From positions 248,001 to 312,000 of the forward strand of contig NZ_JAUOTN010000003.1 in NCBI RefSeq assembly GCF_030546575.1: a DNA stretch of 64,000 nucleotides. The letters are read 5' to 3'. Source of the DNA: Pontibacter coccineus. GTDB taxonomy: Bacteria > Bacteroidota > Bacteroidia > Cytophagales > Hymenobacteraceae. This document shows positions 45,587 through 54,319 of this stretch, one piece after another. Each line of letters begins with the position of its first letter. The first letter of the stretch is position 1. Made by a program: the position numbers and the translations under genes. Under the pieces are notes generated by a model. It was not told the origin of the DNA. It did not search any database and was given only the letters and a program-made list of their open reading frames with translations.

Positions 45587-48500
45587 TTATTTACTCAGAG
45601 CGTGCTCTCTTTCCTGCTTGCGCTCGTTCCGGCGTTCCTGCTCTGCCTCCCTGTCTTTGTCGTCCATCAGGTCCAGGTTTGCCTCGGCAGTGGAGAAGTA
45701 GGAATAGATAGCCGGGATGATGTACAGCGTCAGGCCGGTTGAGAAGATAAGCCCGCCCACTACCGCTATACCCATTGACACACGGCTTTCGGAGCCGGCA
45801 CCAAGCGCGAGGGCGATCGGCAGGGTTCCCAGAATCGTAGCCAAACTCGTCATCAGGATGGGGCGGAAACGCGACACAGCGGAGTCGATGGCGGCGCTGT
45901 ACTTGCTCAGGCCCTCCTGCTTGCGCTGGTTTGCAAATTCCACCAGCAGGATACCGTTCTTGGTTACCAGACCCACCAGCATGATCATACCGATCTGGCT
46001 GAAGATGTTCAGCGTCTGGCCGAAGTACCACAAGCTGAACAAGGCGCCTGCCAACGCCAGTGGAACAGTAAACATAATGATGATCGGGTCACGGAAGCTT
46101 TCGAACTGCGCTGCCAGTGCCAGGTAGATAAGGCCTAGCGCGAGTAAGAACGCGAACATCAAGCTGCCGGAGCTTTCCTGAAAATCCCGCGACTGTCCTG
46201 TCAGGGATGTCTGGTATGTTTCGTCCAGGGTCTTGGCGGCGATGGCGTCCATGGCCGCTATACCGTCTCCAATGGTTTTGCCTTTGGCCAGCGAGGCGCT
46301 GAAAGTAGCGGCAGCGAAACGGTTGAAGCGGTAGATCTGTGGCATGGCACTCTCTTCCTTCAACTCAATCAGGTTATCCAATTGAATCAGTTCGCCGGAA
46401 TTGTTCTTCACATAGAGGCTGCGCAGGTCCAGGGGCTCACTGCGGTTAGCCCGCTCCACCTGACCGATGATCTGGTACTGCTTGCCGCCTCGCACAAAGT
46501 ATCCGAAGCGGGAGCCGCTCAGGCCAAGTTGTAGCGTCTGGGCCACGTCCCGGATGTCCACACCCAGCGAAAGTGCTTTCTCGCGGTCAATCTCCACGCG
46601 CAGCTCGGGTTTGTTGAATTTCACGTTCACGTCCACGAAGCTGAAAGTAGGGTCCTGACGGGCTGCCTCCAGGAACTGGGGAACCACATCGCGCAGCTTG
46701 GCCACACTCTGCGACTGTACCACATACTGCACCGGCTGTCCGGAGCCACGGCCACCGCCCAGGCCTTTGTCACCAGAAGCGAAGGCGCGCGCGCCCGGAA
46801 TCTGGTTGATCAGGCCGGGGAGCTTGTCCACGATTTCCTGCTGGGTCAGTTCGCGTTCAGATGGGTCTACCAGGCGCAGGCGTATAAAGCCACTGTTGGC
46901 GTTACGGGTCATACTCGTCATGCTGCCTATACCTGGCACCGAGTCGTTGACCAGCGCAGTTAGTTCGCGCATGTAGTTGTCCATGAACTCGAAGGAAGCA
47001 CCCTCGGGGCCGGTGGCGTTGATGCGCAGGCCACTGCGGTCTTCATCTGGCGTCAGCTCCGATGGCATGGTTTTCATGAGTCCCCAGATGATGCCGGCAG
47101 AAGCGATAATCAGGATGAAGGCGACCCAGCGGAACTTCATGAAGCTCTCGAGGCTGCTGCGATACCCATTGGTGAGGGAGGTGAAGAACGGCTCTGTTTT
47201 GCGGTAGAACCAGTTGGGTTTCTCCTGGTGGCGCAACATGCGCGACGACATCATCGGCGTCATGGTAAGTGACACGAAGGCGGAGATGATCACCGAACTG
47301 GCTACCACGATGCCAAACTCTTTGAAGAGGCGGCCGGTGGTATCTTCCAGGAAGGCCACAGGCATGAACACGGCGGCCAGCGCCACCGTGGTGGAGATGA
47401 TAGCAAAGTATATTTCCTCAGAGCCTTTCTTGGCGGCCTTCTTTGGTTCCTGCCCGTCTTCTATACGGGCATAAATGTTCTCAAGCACCACAATGGCATC
47501 GTCCACCACCAGGCCAATCGCAAGCACGATACCGAGCAGCGTAAGCACATTAATGGAGAAATCCATCAGGTACATGATGAAGAAGGTGCCGACGAGCGAG
47601 ACAGGTATAGCCACGACCGGAATGAGAGTGGAGCGCCAGTCGCGCAGGAACAGGAAGATGATAACGACTACCAGGCCAAAGGCGATGAAGAACGTTTCCT
47701 GCACCTCAAATAGTGAGGCTTTGATGTACTGTGAGTTGTCGAAGCCGATAACCAGCTCGATGTCTTTAGGGATGTCTTTCTTGATGTGCTCGAGGCGTCG
47801 GTAGAACTCATCGGCGATCTCTACCTGGTTGGAGCCCGGTTGCGGGATGATCACCACGCCCAGCATCGGGATGCCGTTGAAGCGAAGCACCGTCTTCTCG
47901 TTCTCGGGGGCCAGTTCGGCAAACCCGATGTCGCGGAAGCGGATCAGGCGGTCGGAGTCCTGGCGCACCACCAGGTTGTTGAATTCCTCGGGGGTAGAGA
48001 TACGGCCCATCGTGCGCACTGAAAGCTCGGTGCTGGCACCCTCTATACTGCCGGAGGGCAGCTCCACGTTTTGCCTGGTCAGCGCCTGTTGCACCTCAAC
48101 CGGGGTTACGCTGAGGGCGGAGAGTTTGTCCGGGTCCATGCGCAGTCGCATGGAGTAGCGCTTGTCACCCCAGATGTTAATGGCACTCACACCCGGAATT
48201 GTTTGCAGCTGCTCCTTGAACACGTTGGTGGCCAAGTCCGAAAGGTCGAGCAGGGAACGCGTCTCGCTCTTGATGCCGAGCATCAGGATCGGGTTCGCAT
48301 CGGCATCGGCCTTAGCAATGGTGGGTGGGTCGGCATCGTCCGGCAGCAGGCGTTGCGCCCGCGACACACGGTCGCGCACGTCGTTGGCGGCCGCCTCCAG
48401 GTCCACGCCCAGGTTGAACTCCACCGTAATGTTGCTGCTGCCCTCGCTGCTGGAGGAGGTAAGCGTGCGTATACCGGCTATACCGTTGATGGACTCCTCG

Positions 48501-48703
48501 AGGGGTTCGGTAATTTCCGACTCGATGGTCTCGGCGTTGGCCCCGGTATAGGAAGTGGACACGTTCACGATCGGAGGGTCCACGCTCGGGTACTCGCGCA
48601 CGCCCAGGAAGTTCACCCCGATGATGCCGAATACGATGATGGTGATACTCATCACGATGGCGAGTACCGGGCGCTTTATACTTATGTTTGATAAACTTGC
48701 CAT
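45587..48703 (-). CDS. RND multidrug efflux pump (HAE1-type)
   Basis: 1038 residues with the twelve-helix, two-porter-domain layout of AcrB-type pumps. Blocks: SIKRPVLAIVMSITIIVFG, PLEESINGIAGIRTLTSSSS, DVRDRVSRAQRLLPDDADPP, GLVVDDAIVVLENIYARIE (proton-relay Asp pair in helix 4) and VPLALAGALFSLWYFGQ. Substrates are probably hydrophobic drugs or detergents, judging from HAE1 type; metal-efflux signatures are absent. The C-terminus ends in a charged Arg/Glu-rich tail. Confidence 0.95.
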   Translation of the reverse strand: MASLSNISIKRPVLAIVMSITIIVFGIIGVNFLGVREYPSVDPPIVNVSTSYTGANAETIESEITEPLEESINGIAGIRTLTSSSSEGSSNITVEFNLGVDLEAAANDVRDRVSRAQRLLPDDADPPTIAKADADANPILMLGIKSETRSLLDLSDLATNVFKEQLQTIPGVSAINIWGDKRYSMRLRMDPDKLSALSVTPVEVQQALTRQNVELPSGSIEGASTELSVRTMGRISTPEEFNNLVVRQDSDRLIRFRDIGFAELAPENEKTVLRFNGIPMLGVVIIPQPGSNQVEIADEFYRRLEHIKKDIPKDIELVIGFDNSQYIKASLFEVQETFFIAFGLVVVIIFLFLRDWRSTLIPVVAIPVSLVGTFFIMYLMDFSINVLTLLGIVLAIGLVVDDAIVVLENIYARIEDGQEPKKAAKKGSEEIYFAIISTTVALAAVFMPVAFLEDTTGRLFKEFGIVVASSVIISAFVSLTMTPMMSSRMLRHQEKPNWFYRKTEPFFTSLTNGYRSSLESFMKFRWVAFILIIASAGIIWGLMKTMPSELTPDEDRSGLRINATGPEGASFEFMDNYMRELTALVNDSVPGIGSMTSMTRNANSGFIRLRLVDPSERELTQQEIVDKLPGLINQIPGARAFASGDKGLGGGRGSGQPVQYVVQSQSVAKLRDVVPQFLEAARQDPTFSFVDVNVKFNKPELRVEIDREKALSLGVDIRDVAQTLQLGLSGSRFGYFVRGGKQYQIIGQVERANRSEPLDLRSLYVKNNSGELIQLDNLIELKEESAMPQIYRFNRFAAATFSASLAKGKTIGDGIAAMDAIAAKTLDETYQTSLTGQSRDFQESSGSLMFAFLLALGLIYLALAAQFESFRDPIIIMFTVPLALAGALFSLWYFGQTLNIFSQIGMIMLVGLVTKNGILLVEFANQRKQEGLSKYSAAIDSAVSRFRPILMTSLATILGTLPIALALGAGSESRVSMGIAVVGGLIFSTGLTLYIIPAIYSYFSTAEANLDLMDDKDREAEQERRNERKQEREHALSK

Positions 48704-48786
48704 ACTTCTTAATTACTTATTCCTTCTCTTCGGGAGTATAGGTTAGTCTATACCTCCTTAGGCTCCATAAAGCACTTGACGAGGTG

Positions 48787-49875
48787 CTACTCCTTCACTT
48801 CAGATGATGTCACTCTTCTGATATTCAAATCAGAACCGGGGCGTGCCTGCAATATACCCGAGCTGATGATGGTGTCGCCGGGTTCTACTCCTTCAATAAT
48901 CTGAATCATGGTTTCGGAGCGCTGCCCGATCTTTACCATCTGGGGCTGTGCTTTTCCGCCTTTCGCCAGGAACACTTTGTGCCCGGTCGCTTCCGGAATA
49001 ATCGCCTCAGTAGGTATAAGGATGGCTTCCTCCACATCCTTCAGGCCAAGCTCCACTTTCACAAAGGCGCCAGGCTTTATTTCCTGGTTCTTGTTCTCGT
49101 ATAGGGCGCGCAGTTGCAGGGTGCGTGTGGCGGGGTCGATGTTGGGCTGTATGGCATAGATGGTAGCCGCATACTGCTCGGCGCTTCCTTCGGAAGAGAA
49201 GGTGATCTTGTCGCCTACTTTTACGGATTGGCTGTAACGGCCGGGTATGGAAAAGTCGATCTTAACGGGGCTGATATCGACGACGCGGGCAACAGGGGTG
49301 GTCGGTGTTACGTAACTGCCTTCACTCACCTGGCGCAGGCCGATCACGCCGTCAAACGGCGCGCGCACATAAGCTTTTGATAAGGTTGCCTTCAGTGCCT
49401 GGATGTCGGCTGTGGCGGTGGCCAGTTGGTTGCTCACCTGGTCATACTCCTGGCGGCTGATGTATTCTTTCTCGAGCAGGGTGCGCTGGCGCTCTTCCAT
49501 GTCCTGGTACAGCTTCTGGTTAGACTGTAGCTTGGCCAGCTGGGCGCGCAGGTCTGCATCGTTCACTGTCATCAGGAGTTGTCCTTTCTTTACCTGGCTG
49601 CCTTCTTTGAAGTTGATAGCCGTTACGCGGCCGGATATTTCGCTACGCAGCTCCACGTCCTCGTTCGGCATAACAGAACCGGTAGAAGTGATTCTGTTCT
49701 GGAAAGCGGTGGGAGAAACCACAAACACGTCCACGGCTACTTTCTGAGCCATAGGACCGCCTGTAGGCCCGGCCGCTTTTGCTTCTTCGTTACCAGAAAA
49801 CACTTTGCTGTACAGCAGGTAACCCACAACGGCGGCAACTACCAGGAGAAGGATGGTTTTGACAGTTTTGTTCAT
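48787..49875 (-). CDS. RND efflux periplasmic adaptor (HlyD/MFP family)
   Basis: 362 residues; one N-terminal hydrophobic helix (TILLLVVAAVVGYLLYS) anchors it in the inner membrane. Lipoyl/barrel-sandwich halves are visible as DVELRSEISGRVTAINFKEG and AYVRAPFDGVIGLRQVSEG, separated by a coiled-coil hairpin (LAKLQSNQKLYQDMEERQRT). The C-terminal membrane-proximal domain includes IIEGVEPGDTIISSG. It bridges the pump and the TolC-like channel and is the first gene of the operon. Confidence 0.95.
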   Translation of the reverse strand: MNKTVKTILLLVVAAVVGYLLYSKVFSGNEEAKAAGPTGGPMAQKVAVDVFVVSPTAFQNRITSTGSVMPNEDVELRSEISGRVTAINFKEGSQVKKGQLLMTVNDADLRAQLAKLQSNQKLYQDMEERQRTLLEKEYISRQEYDQVSNQLATATADIQALKATLSKAYVRAPFDGVIGLRQVSEGSYVTPTTPVARVVDISPVKIDFSIPGRYSQSVKVGDKITFSSEGSAEQYAATIYAIQPNIDPATRTLQLRALYENKNQEIKPGAFVKVELGLKDVEEAILIPTEAIIPEATGHKVFLAKGGKAQPQMVKIGQRSETMIQIIEGVEPGDTIISSGILQARPGSDLNIRRVTSSEVKE

Positions 49876-49909
49876 TTAGGTTTAAACTTCGATTTAAGGT
49901 GCTTGACCT

Positions 49910-49917
49910 CAAAGGTA
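49910..49917 (-). promoter_or_regulatory. -7 element of the RND operon
   Basis: On the minus strand this reads TACCTTTG, a perfect TAnnTTTG, 34 bases before the adaptor ATG. No TTG was found at the usual 19-21 base spacing, so the -33 half is weak or absent. Confidence 0.45.
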
Positions 49918-50090
49918 TAAAAATTCTGGTTTGTATTTAATGTATAGACAACAGCAAAAAACGACTAAATTTACATGCTTAGGATGGTTAAATAAAGCAT
50001 GCGGCAGGTGAACTCTACCAACTGATGCTTTTATAAGACAAACGGTAGCTCCAGAGGTTTAAAAACAGTTAAAAGAAATTGTATAGTGGT

Positions 50091-50426
50091 ATGAGTGACA
50101 GCAAAAAAAACTTTTTTGAGGATGTGTATGAGGTGGTTAAGCTGATTCCTGAAGGGCGGGTCACTTCGTACGGCGCCATCGCCAGCTACCTGGGCTCGAA
50201 AGGTTCGGCCCGGATGGTCGGCTGGGCGTTGATCGCTTCGCAGCCCTTTACCGCCATACCTGCGCACCGTGTTGTGAACCGGGTAGGTATGCTCACGGGC
50301 AAGCAGCACTTCGAAGCCTCCAACGCCATGCAGGAACGGCTGGAGCAGGAGGGCGTCAAGGTCGTAAATGACCAGGTGGTGGAGTTTGAGAAGCTGTTCT
50401 GGGACCCGGCAAAGGAGCTGCTGTAA
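50091..50426 (+). CDS. Alkyltransferase-like (ATL) DNA-repair protein
   Basis: 111 residues from the ATG at 50091. The fold is the DNA-binding domain of O6-alkylguanine-DNA alkyltransferase: FFEDVYEVVKLIPEGRVTSYGAIA, SARMVGWAL, then IPAHRVVNRVGMLTGK. The catalytic Cys of the P-C-H-R-V motif is Ala here (about A58), the defining feature of ATL proteins. These bind alkylated guanine without repairing it and hand it to nucleotide-excision repair. It stands alone; no repair neighbours. Confidence 0.92.
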   Translation: MSDSKKNFFEDVYEVVKLIPEGRVTSYGAIASYLGSKGSARMVGWALIASQPFTAIPAHRVVNRVGMLTGKQHFEASNAMQERLEQEGVKVVNDQVVEFEKLFWDPAKELL

Positions 50427-50566
50427 GGTATAGGAGTTGGGGAGTTTGAAAGTGGGGGAAGTTGCAGTGACGTTACACCGTACCGTTGCTTCGCCAGAGC
50501 GGTGCTAAAGTCATTGTTTTGTCACGACTCAGGTGGATACATGCCTTAACGCTGACTGTATTTTGG

Positions 50567-51130
50567 CTAGCGTAGCGCCTTTTGTGGGTGGGACGGCAAC
50601 TTCTCCCATACCTGAATTGCCCTTTGCAGCCGGGGACGATTGTAGCGCTGCACCAGAATAGGGTAAAGGTTCAGGAGCACGTTCAAAAAAATCAACCAAA
50701 GCGACTGGCCTATACCTTCGCGCAGGGCTACCCCGACGAAGAATGCTAGGACGATGAAGAAGATGACCAGGTGCCCGAATTCAGACTGCTGGGTGTTGTA
50801 CTCCAGCTTATTTAATGCCTGAAGATCTTTTTTAACCGGGTTGACCGCTTTATGTAGCTTTTCCCAGCCAATCCATACCAGCAGTTTCCGGAAAGCGTGG
50901 ACACCCAACCACTTGTATACCTTGCCGTCGGTTTCCCATCCCTTTACATCAAAGTACTTCGCGTTTAGGCCGGGCTTGAACGTTTGCATGATGGACGAGA
51001 CGCCCATCATCAGCATGAAATTCAGTACCCAGGCAAAAGTAAAGGAGGTAAAACCCTGCATGTAAGCGATCGCCGCGATCATGCTCACCGCGAAAAGGAA
51101 GATAAGGAAAGTGCTAAGGTACTTGAGCAT
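50567..51130 (-). CDS. Small membrane protein, possibly CrtO-like acyltransferase
   Basis: 187 residues with two hydrophobic segments at the N-terminus and two near the C-terminus. The middle, YKWLGVHAFRKLLVWIGWEK and then QSEFGHLVIFFI, has a loose likeness to the glycosyl-carotenoid acyltransferase (CrtO-type) family, with the conserved E-x-x-H. The likeness is by eye only. Otherwise an orphan. Normal composition, unlike the AT-rich genes that follow to the right. Confidence 0.65.
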   Translation of the reverse strand: MLKYLSTFLIFLFAVSMIAAIAYMQGFTSFTFAWVLNFMLMMGVSSIMQTFKPGLNAKYFDVKGWETDGKVYKWLGVHAFRKLLVWIGWEKLHKAVNPVKKDLQALNKLEYNTQQSEFGHLVIFFIVLAFFVGVALREGIGQSLWLIFLNVLLNLYPILVQRYNRPRLQRAIQVWEKLPSHPQKALR

Positions 51131-51147
51131 GGTTGCAATTGGAGAGC

Positions 51148-51579
51148 TTACCTCAGCAGTGTGATCACCCAGCTTTCTTGCGTTGGGGCTTGGTTATTTA
51201 CCGTAAGGTCCGCTACCTTTTGGGTTCGCGGGCAACACTCCGAAGGACCTGTGCTGGAAATGGCAAGCCTAATCGTGTCTGTCTGGTCTAGTGCGACAAT
51301 AAAATATTCTGTTACATCTGGTGATAAAGCAACTACCACGTAGTTAGCCTCGAATTTAAACTGAGCAGTCTTCTTCGCGCCGTTCTGCAGGTAGTACACC
51401 CCCACATCGTCCGGCTCCAACTGCTTAGTACTGCCAAACAGCAGATCTTCTTTGGTTTCAGCTGACTTGATGGTGAAGGCAAATGCTTCATCCGACAGGC
51501 AGTCTATACCTTCGCAGTCATCTTTGCAAGAATATAGAAAAGGGAGTAGTAGCAGGAGTAGGATGCTAAGTTTGTTCAT
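51148..51579 (-). CDS. Small lipoprotein
   Basis: 143 residues with lipobox LYSC directly after the hydrophobic signal. Mature cysteines (CKDDCEGIDC near the start and ECCPRT later) suggest disulfides in an exported beta-rich protein. No family recognised. Its start is 17 bases from the preceding membrane protein's start region on the same strand, so the two could be cotranscribed. Confidence 0.72.
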   Translation of the reverse strand: MNKLSILLLLLLPFLYSCKDDCEGIDCLSDEAFAFTIKSAETKEDLLFGSTKQLEPDDVGVYYLQNGAKKTAQFKFEANYVVVALSPDVTEYFIVALDQTDTIRLAISSTGPSECCPRTQKVADLTVNNQAPTQESWVITLLR

Positions 51580-51640
51580 GTTTAGGGCTTTCAGGAGGTA
51601 TAGCGGTTTTGATGAGGCTGGGTTTTTGTTGTGCTTTTAG

Positions 51641-51716
51641 GTTGTGACGGCCTCGTGCATAAGGTGGGAGAGGCCGTTGGCCGAAGCAAGGCTTATGCAC
51701 TTTTTTTATACACAAC
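51641..51716. repeat. Structured spacer A (cassette-boundary-like)
   Basis: Nested inverted repeats: outer GTTGTG/CACAAC (51641-51646, 51711-51716) and inner GTGCATAAG/CTTATGCAC (51655-51663, 51692-51700). In the middle is CCGTTGGCC, the reverse complement of the GCCAACGG core of spacers B and C. A T-run follows the inner stem. Confidence 0.55.
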
Positions 51717-51792
51717 AGACCGCTTGGTTTCTTCAGTGCCTCTAGATTGAAGAAATTCTGCACCAGTAATCGCTTTAGAAGATGGTGGATAT

Positions 51793-52260
51793 CTATTTTC
51801 GAATGAAGGTGTGTTTTTGTACTCCAGGAAATGGCTTGTTATCTTCATCATAAAGAATGACTTCATAATTTAATTTTAGGGAGTCTGCAGTAACCTCTTC
51901 AATCAATAAATTCATTTCGCCTCCTGGTTGACCATAATTTATTTCCTTCCACACGATTTTGAGAAACTTTCCATTCTCGATTCTCCAGGAGCCAGCATGT
52001 ACATATTGGTGAGGGTTGCAGGCTTCCTCTTCCTTAAAACTGAAATATCCGGTGTCTTCAAAACTCCAAATTTTCAACCTTGAACAATCATCTAGAGTTT
52101 GGTTGAGTCTGAACTGTGATGGCTCTGTAATTTTAACAGAATGAAGCTGCCAGTCCTTTGACAATGCTAATTTTGTTTTCATTAACCTTTCCTCCTCGTT
52201 ATCTTTTTCACATCCAAAAAGGGCAATGATTATAAGAGATAATAAGAAGAGGTTTTTCAT
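51793..52260 (-). CDS. AT-rich orphan lipoprotein
   Basis: 155 residues from the ATG at 52260, chosen because it gives a clean lipoprotein signal (MKNLFLLSLIIIALFGC). The longer frame runs into structured spacer B. The mature protein resembles lipocalin-like or small beta-barrel lipoproteins of Bacteroidota (LALSKDWQLHSVKITEPS, AGSWRIENGKFLKIVWKEI, LIEEVTADSLKLNYEV), the W-x-L pattern being typical. No function assignable. Much more AT-rich than the flanking chromosome. Confidence 0.72.
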   Translation of the reverse strand: MKNLFLLSLIIIALFGCEKDNEEERLMKTKLALSKDWQLHSVKITEPSQFRLNQTLDDCSRLKIWSFEDTGYFSFKEEEACNPHQYVHAGSWRIENGKFLKIVWKEINYGQPGGEMNLLIEEVTADSLKLNYEVILYDEDNKPFPGVQKHTFIRK

Positions 52261-52302
52261 GGTTTTAGTTTGTAAAGTGTTAATTAAGGAAATTAAAATT
52301 AC

Positions 52303-52431
52303 TGCCAACGGTTTAGCGTTTGGATTGTGGCGATTTAGAACCATTTTCCTGTCTGCCCTCGACATAGTTGGCTAAAAGTTGATGAACTTGTTTTGGTATT
52401 TTCCCGCCATAATCTAAATGCCGTGTTGGCA
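52303..52431. repeat. Structured spacer B (attC-like inverted repeat)
   Basis: A 129-base imperfect inverted repeat. The outer ends are TGCCAACGG (52303-52311) and CCGTGTTGGCA (52421-52431); inside, TTTGGATTGTGGCG pairs imperfectly with CGCCATAATCTAAA. The AAC...GTT ends and the size recall integron attC sites, though the exact consensus RYYYAAC/GTTRRRY is not met. Confidence 0.6.
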
Positions 52432-52447
52432 CACGTGCTTTTTGTTT

Positions 52448-53029
52448 TCATAAATTCATTTTTCGTCGTTCCTCTTCCACTTTGTCCCATAATTCTTGGT
52501 TGTCCGATTCTGCCATAGCTTTTTTAACTGCTTTAACATATTCTGGGTGATTTCGGTACCTGAATTCTAACCAGGCCTCTTTTGGAAGGAGTAACATAAT
52601 TAGTCCAAGTCCACCGTAAACAGCGATGCGCTTAAATATTTTTGTGTAGTAGTCCGATTTTGACTTAGAGTACTTCACTGCTCCCACTATTAAGGCAATC
52701 ACGAGCCCAAACAGTCCAACACCTAAATTTATGGTTGCACCAGGCCAATCCTGGAATTTGAAAAGTAGTCCAATGAGTGTTATTGAAAGAGCAAGTCCTG
52801 TCAGTACAGCGCCTATAATTCGCATGGTGCTAATACCTTTATAGGAGTTTTTCTTGAAAATGTGGCGTAGGCGTACGCCGTTGAAGAGTGCAAAACTCAA
52901 GTACATGTAAAGTACCGAAATTGCTGATAAGGATAATACTGTCAGGATGCTACTGCCTGGAACGAATAGTAAATTGAGTATTAGAGCTACCACAGCAATT
53001 GCTCCAAGTACTATTTCTGTTTTCTTCAT
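52448..53029 (-). CDS. AT-rich orphan membrane protein
   Basis: 193 residues; about five hydrophobic helices (IVLGAIAVVALILNLLFVPG, ISVLYMYLSFALF, ALSITLIGLLF, GLVIALIVGA, YGGLGLIMLLL) and a charged cytoplasmic C-terminus (AESDNQELWDKVEEERRKM). A GldL/membrane-anchor-like layout, but I recognise no family. Like its neighbours it is small, AT-rich, on the minus strand and bordered by structured spacers. Confidence 0.72.
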   Translation of the reverse strand: MKKTEIVLGAIAVVALILNLLFVPGSSILTVLSLSAISVLYMYLSFALFNGVRLRHIFKKNSYKGISTMRIIGAVLTGLALSITLIGLLFKFQDWPGATINLGVGLFGLVIALIVGAVKYSKSKSDYYTKIFKRIAVYGGLGLIMLLLPKEAWLEFRYRNHPEYVKAVKKAMAESDNQELWDKVEEERRKMNL

Positions 53030-53049
53030 TTTTATCTAGTGTGTATGTA

Positions 53050-53091
53050 TGCCAACGGACTTGGCCATAAGGCGGCGCAGCTGGCTTATGG
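53050..53091. repeat. Structured spacer C (cassette-boundary-like)
   Basis: TGCCAACGG (53050-53058) is identical to the left end of spacer B and is followed by the hairpin CCATAAG/CTTATGG (53065-53071, 53085-53091). The CATAAG/CTTATG stem is shared with spacer A. Confidence 0.55.
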
Positions 53092-53106
53092 GTGTGGTTA
53101 GAGCCT

Positions 53107-53823
53107 TTATTTTTTTATTCCTAGGAGTTGTCCTGATTCATTAGCAACCAGCACCATATCCTTCTTTCCAGAATGATGCTCTGAAAAGAATATTACTGTG
53201 TCCTTTCCTACATAAATTGAATCAAAGCTATTGAAAGAAGAATGTTCATTGCTGTAAAGGTTATCGAATTTCCAATCGTAATTACCTGTCCTAAGGTCAA
53301 CTTTGCCTACAAATCCGAAAGCTGTTATAAAAGTCTCGCCGTCAACAATAATTGGTTGTCCAAGATTGAAACCATTCACCCTACTTGAGTATTTAATTTT
53401 TCCAGTCTCCCGATTGATTAACTCTACAGCACTTCCAGCATTTTCTCCATCAGTATCGGTGTAATATATCAACAAGTCGCCATCAAGATGATGTAAGTAT
53501 GCATTTTCTACAAACAACTCCGTTTGAAGCTGGAACTTCTTCAATGAATTATCATGGATATTCTTCTCAATAACTGCGCCTTTACCAAAAATATAGTATT
53601 TATAACCATTAAAGGTAACTAACAAACTATCTTCATTTTCTGACATATCAGCCAGTTTGGGATAAGCATAATCTGTATTTGGTTTATAACGAAGTGGGTC
53701 CAGCTCAGCTGCTACTTGAGTGCTGCTTGGCTGTTTTTTAATATCCTGAGAATCAGGCAAGGAAGAGTCTCTGCCACAACCACAAATGACTAACAGAAAG
53801 CATACAGGAATAAATCTATTCAT
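53107..53823 (-). CDS. AT-rich orphan lipoprotein, propeller-like
   Basis: 238 residues from the ATG at 53823, giving a lipoprotein signal with VICGCG; the longer frame to 53904 has no supporting feature. The mature part shows repeating strands (LLVTFNGYKYYIFGKGAVIE, LLIYYTDTDGENAGSAVELI, TFITAFGFVGKVDLRTGNYDW) like a small PQQ/beta-propeller protein. Family uncertain. It is the rightmost member of the AT-rich orphan run. Confidence 0.7.
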   Translation of the reverse strand: MNRFIPVCFLLVICGCGRDSSLPDSQDIKKQPSSTQVAAELDPLRYKPNTDYAYPKLADMSENEDSLLVTFNGYKYYIFGKGAVIEKNIHDNSLKKFQLQTELFVENAYLHHLDGDLLIYYTDTDGENAGSAVELINRETGKIKYSSRVNGFNLGQPIIVDGETFITAFGFVGKVDLRTGNYDWKFDNLYSNEHSSFNSFDSIYVGKDTVIFFSEHHSGKKDMVLVANESGQLLGIKK

Positions 53824-54307
53824 TCTTTTATTTGCTCTAACTATTGTATAGCAGGAGTAGCTACTCCCACTATCTGCACTATATGTGGAGGGCTGATCTG
53901 CCACCTACCTCCATATAGCATCATACTAATATACAGAAAATTGCTATATCTTAAATAACCCCAAAAAGAAAAAGGCACCACCTTGCGGGCAGCGCCTTTA
54001 ACCACTCTAACAAATCACTGTCGGCGCGAGTCCGGGGACTACGCTGCTGACAACGGCCTTATGACAGCCTACAGAAAAAAATGTCTATGCAGCACCAAAG
54101 GGGCTCTGTCTTCCCCGATAGTGATACAAGTATAGGCAGTCTGGAACTGGCGATTTTAACTTTTAGACAAGCGACCGTTTTGCGTGCCCTTACAGCAGGT
54201 ATAGCACCCCGCAGGCTGTACGCGGCACGATGGCTGCACTTCGGGTGGCAGGTATAGCCGCTCGTCTAAAAGCACCTGTCGGCTAGGGACTTGATGCGCA
54301 GAAAACG
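53824..54307. other. Intergenic region between orphan island and sensor kinase
   Basis: About 480 bases without a credible gene. AAAGGC/GCCTTT (53969-53999) can form a weak hairpin. Around 54049-54067, ACAACGGCCTTATG again combines the CAACGG and CTTATG words of spacers A-C and may mark the right end of the island. Composition turns GC-rich after 54000. Two AGGTATAG octamers lie at about 54200 and 54250. Confidence 0.4.
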
Positions 54308-54315
54308 TAACTTTG
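54308..54315 (+). promoter_or_regulatory. -7 element directly before the sensor-kinase ATG
   Basis: TAACTTTG, a perfect TAnnTTTG, ends 4 bases before the ATG at 54320. Transcription would start at or next to the start codon, giving a leaderless mRNA. No TTG at 19-21 bases was seen. Confidence 0.5.
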
Positions 54316-54319
54316 CAGG

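Noticed and set aside
52303..52431. Bona fide integron attC site
   Set aside because: The ends do not fit RYYYAAC/GTTRRRY exactly and no integrase gene is in the window; kept only as attC-like.
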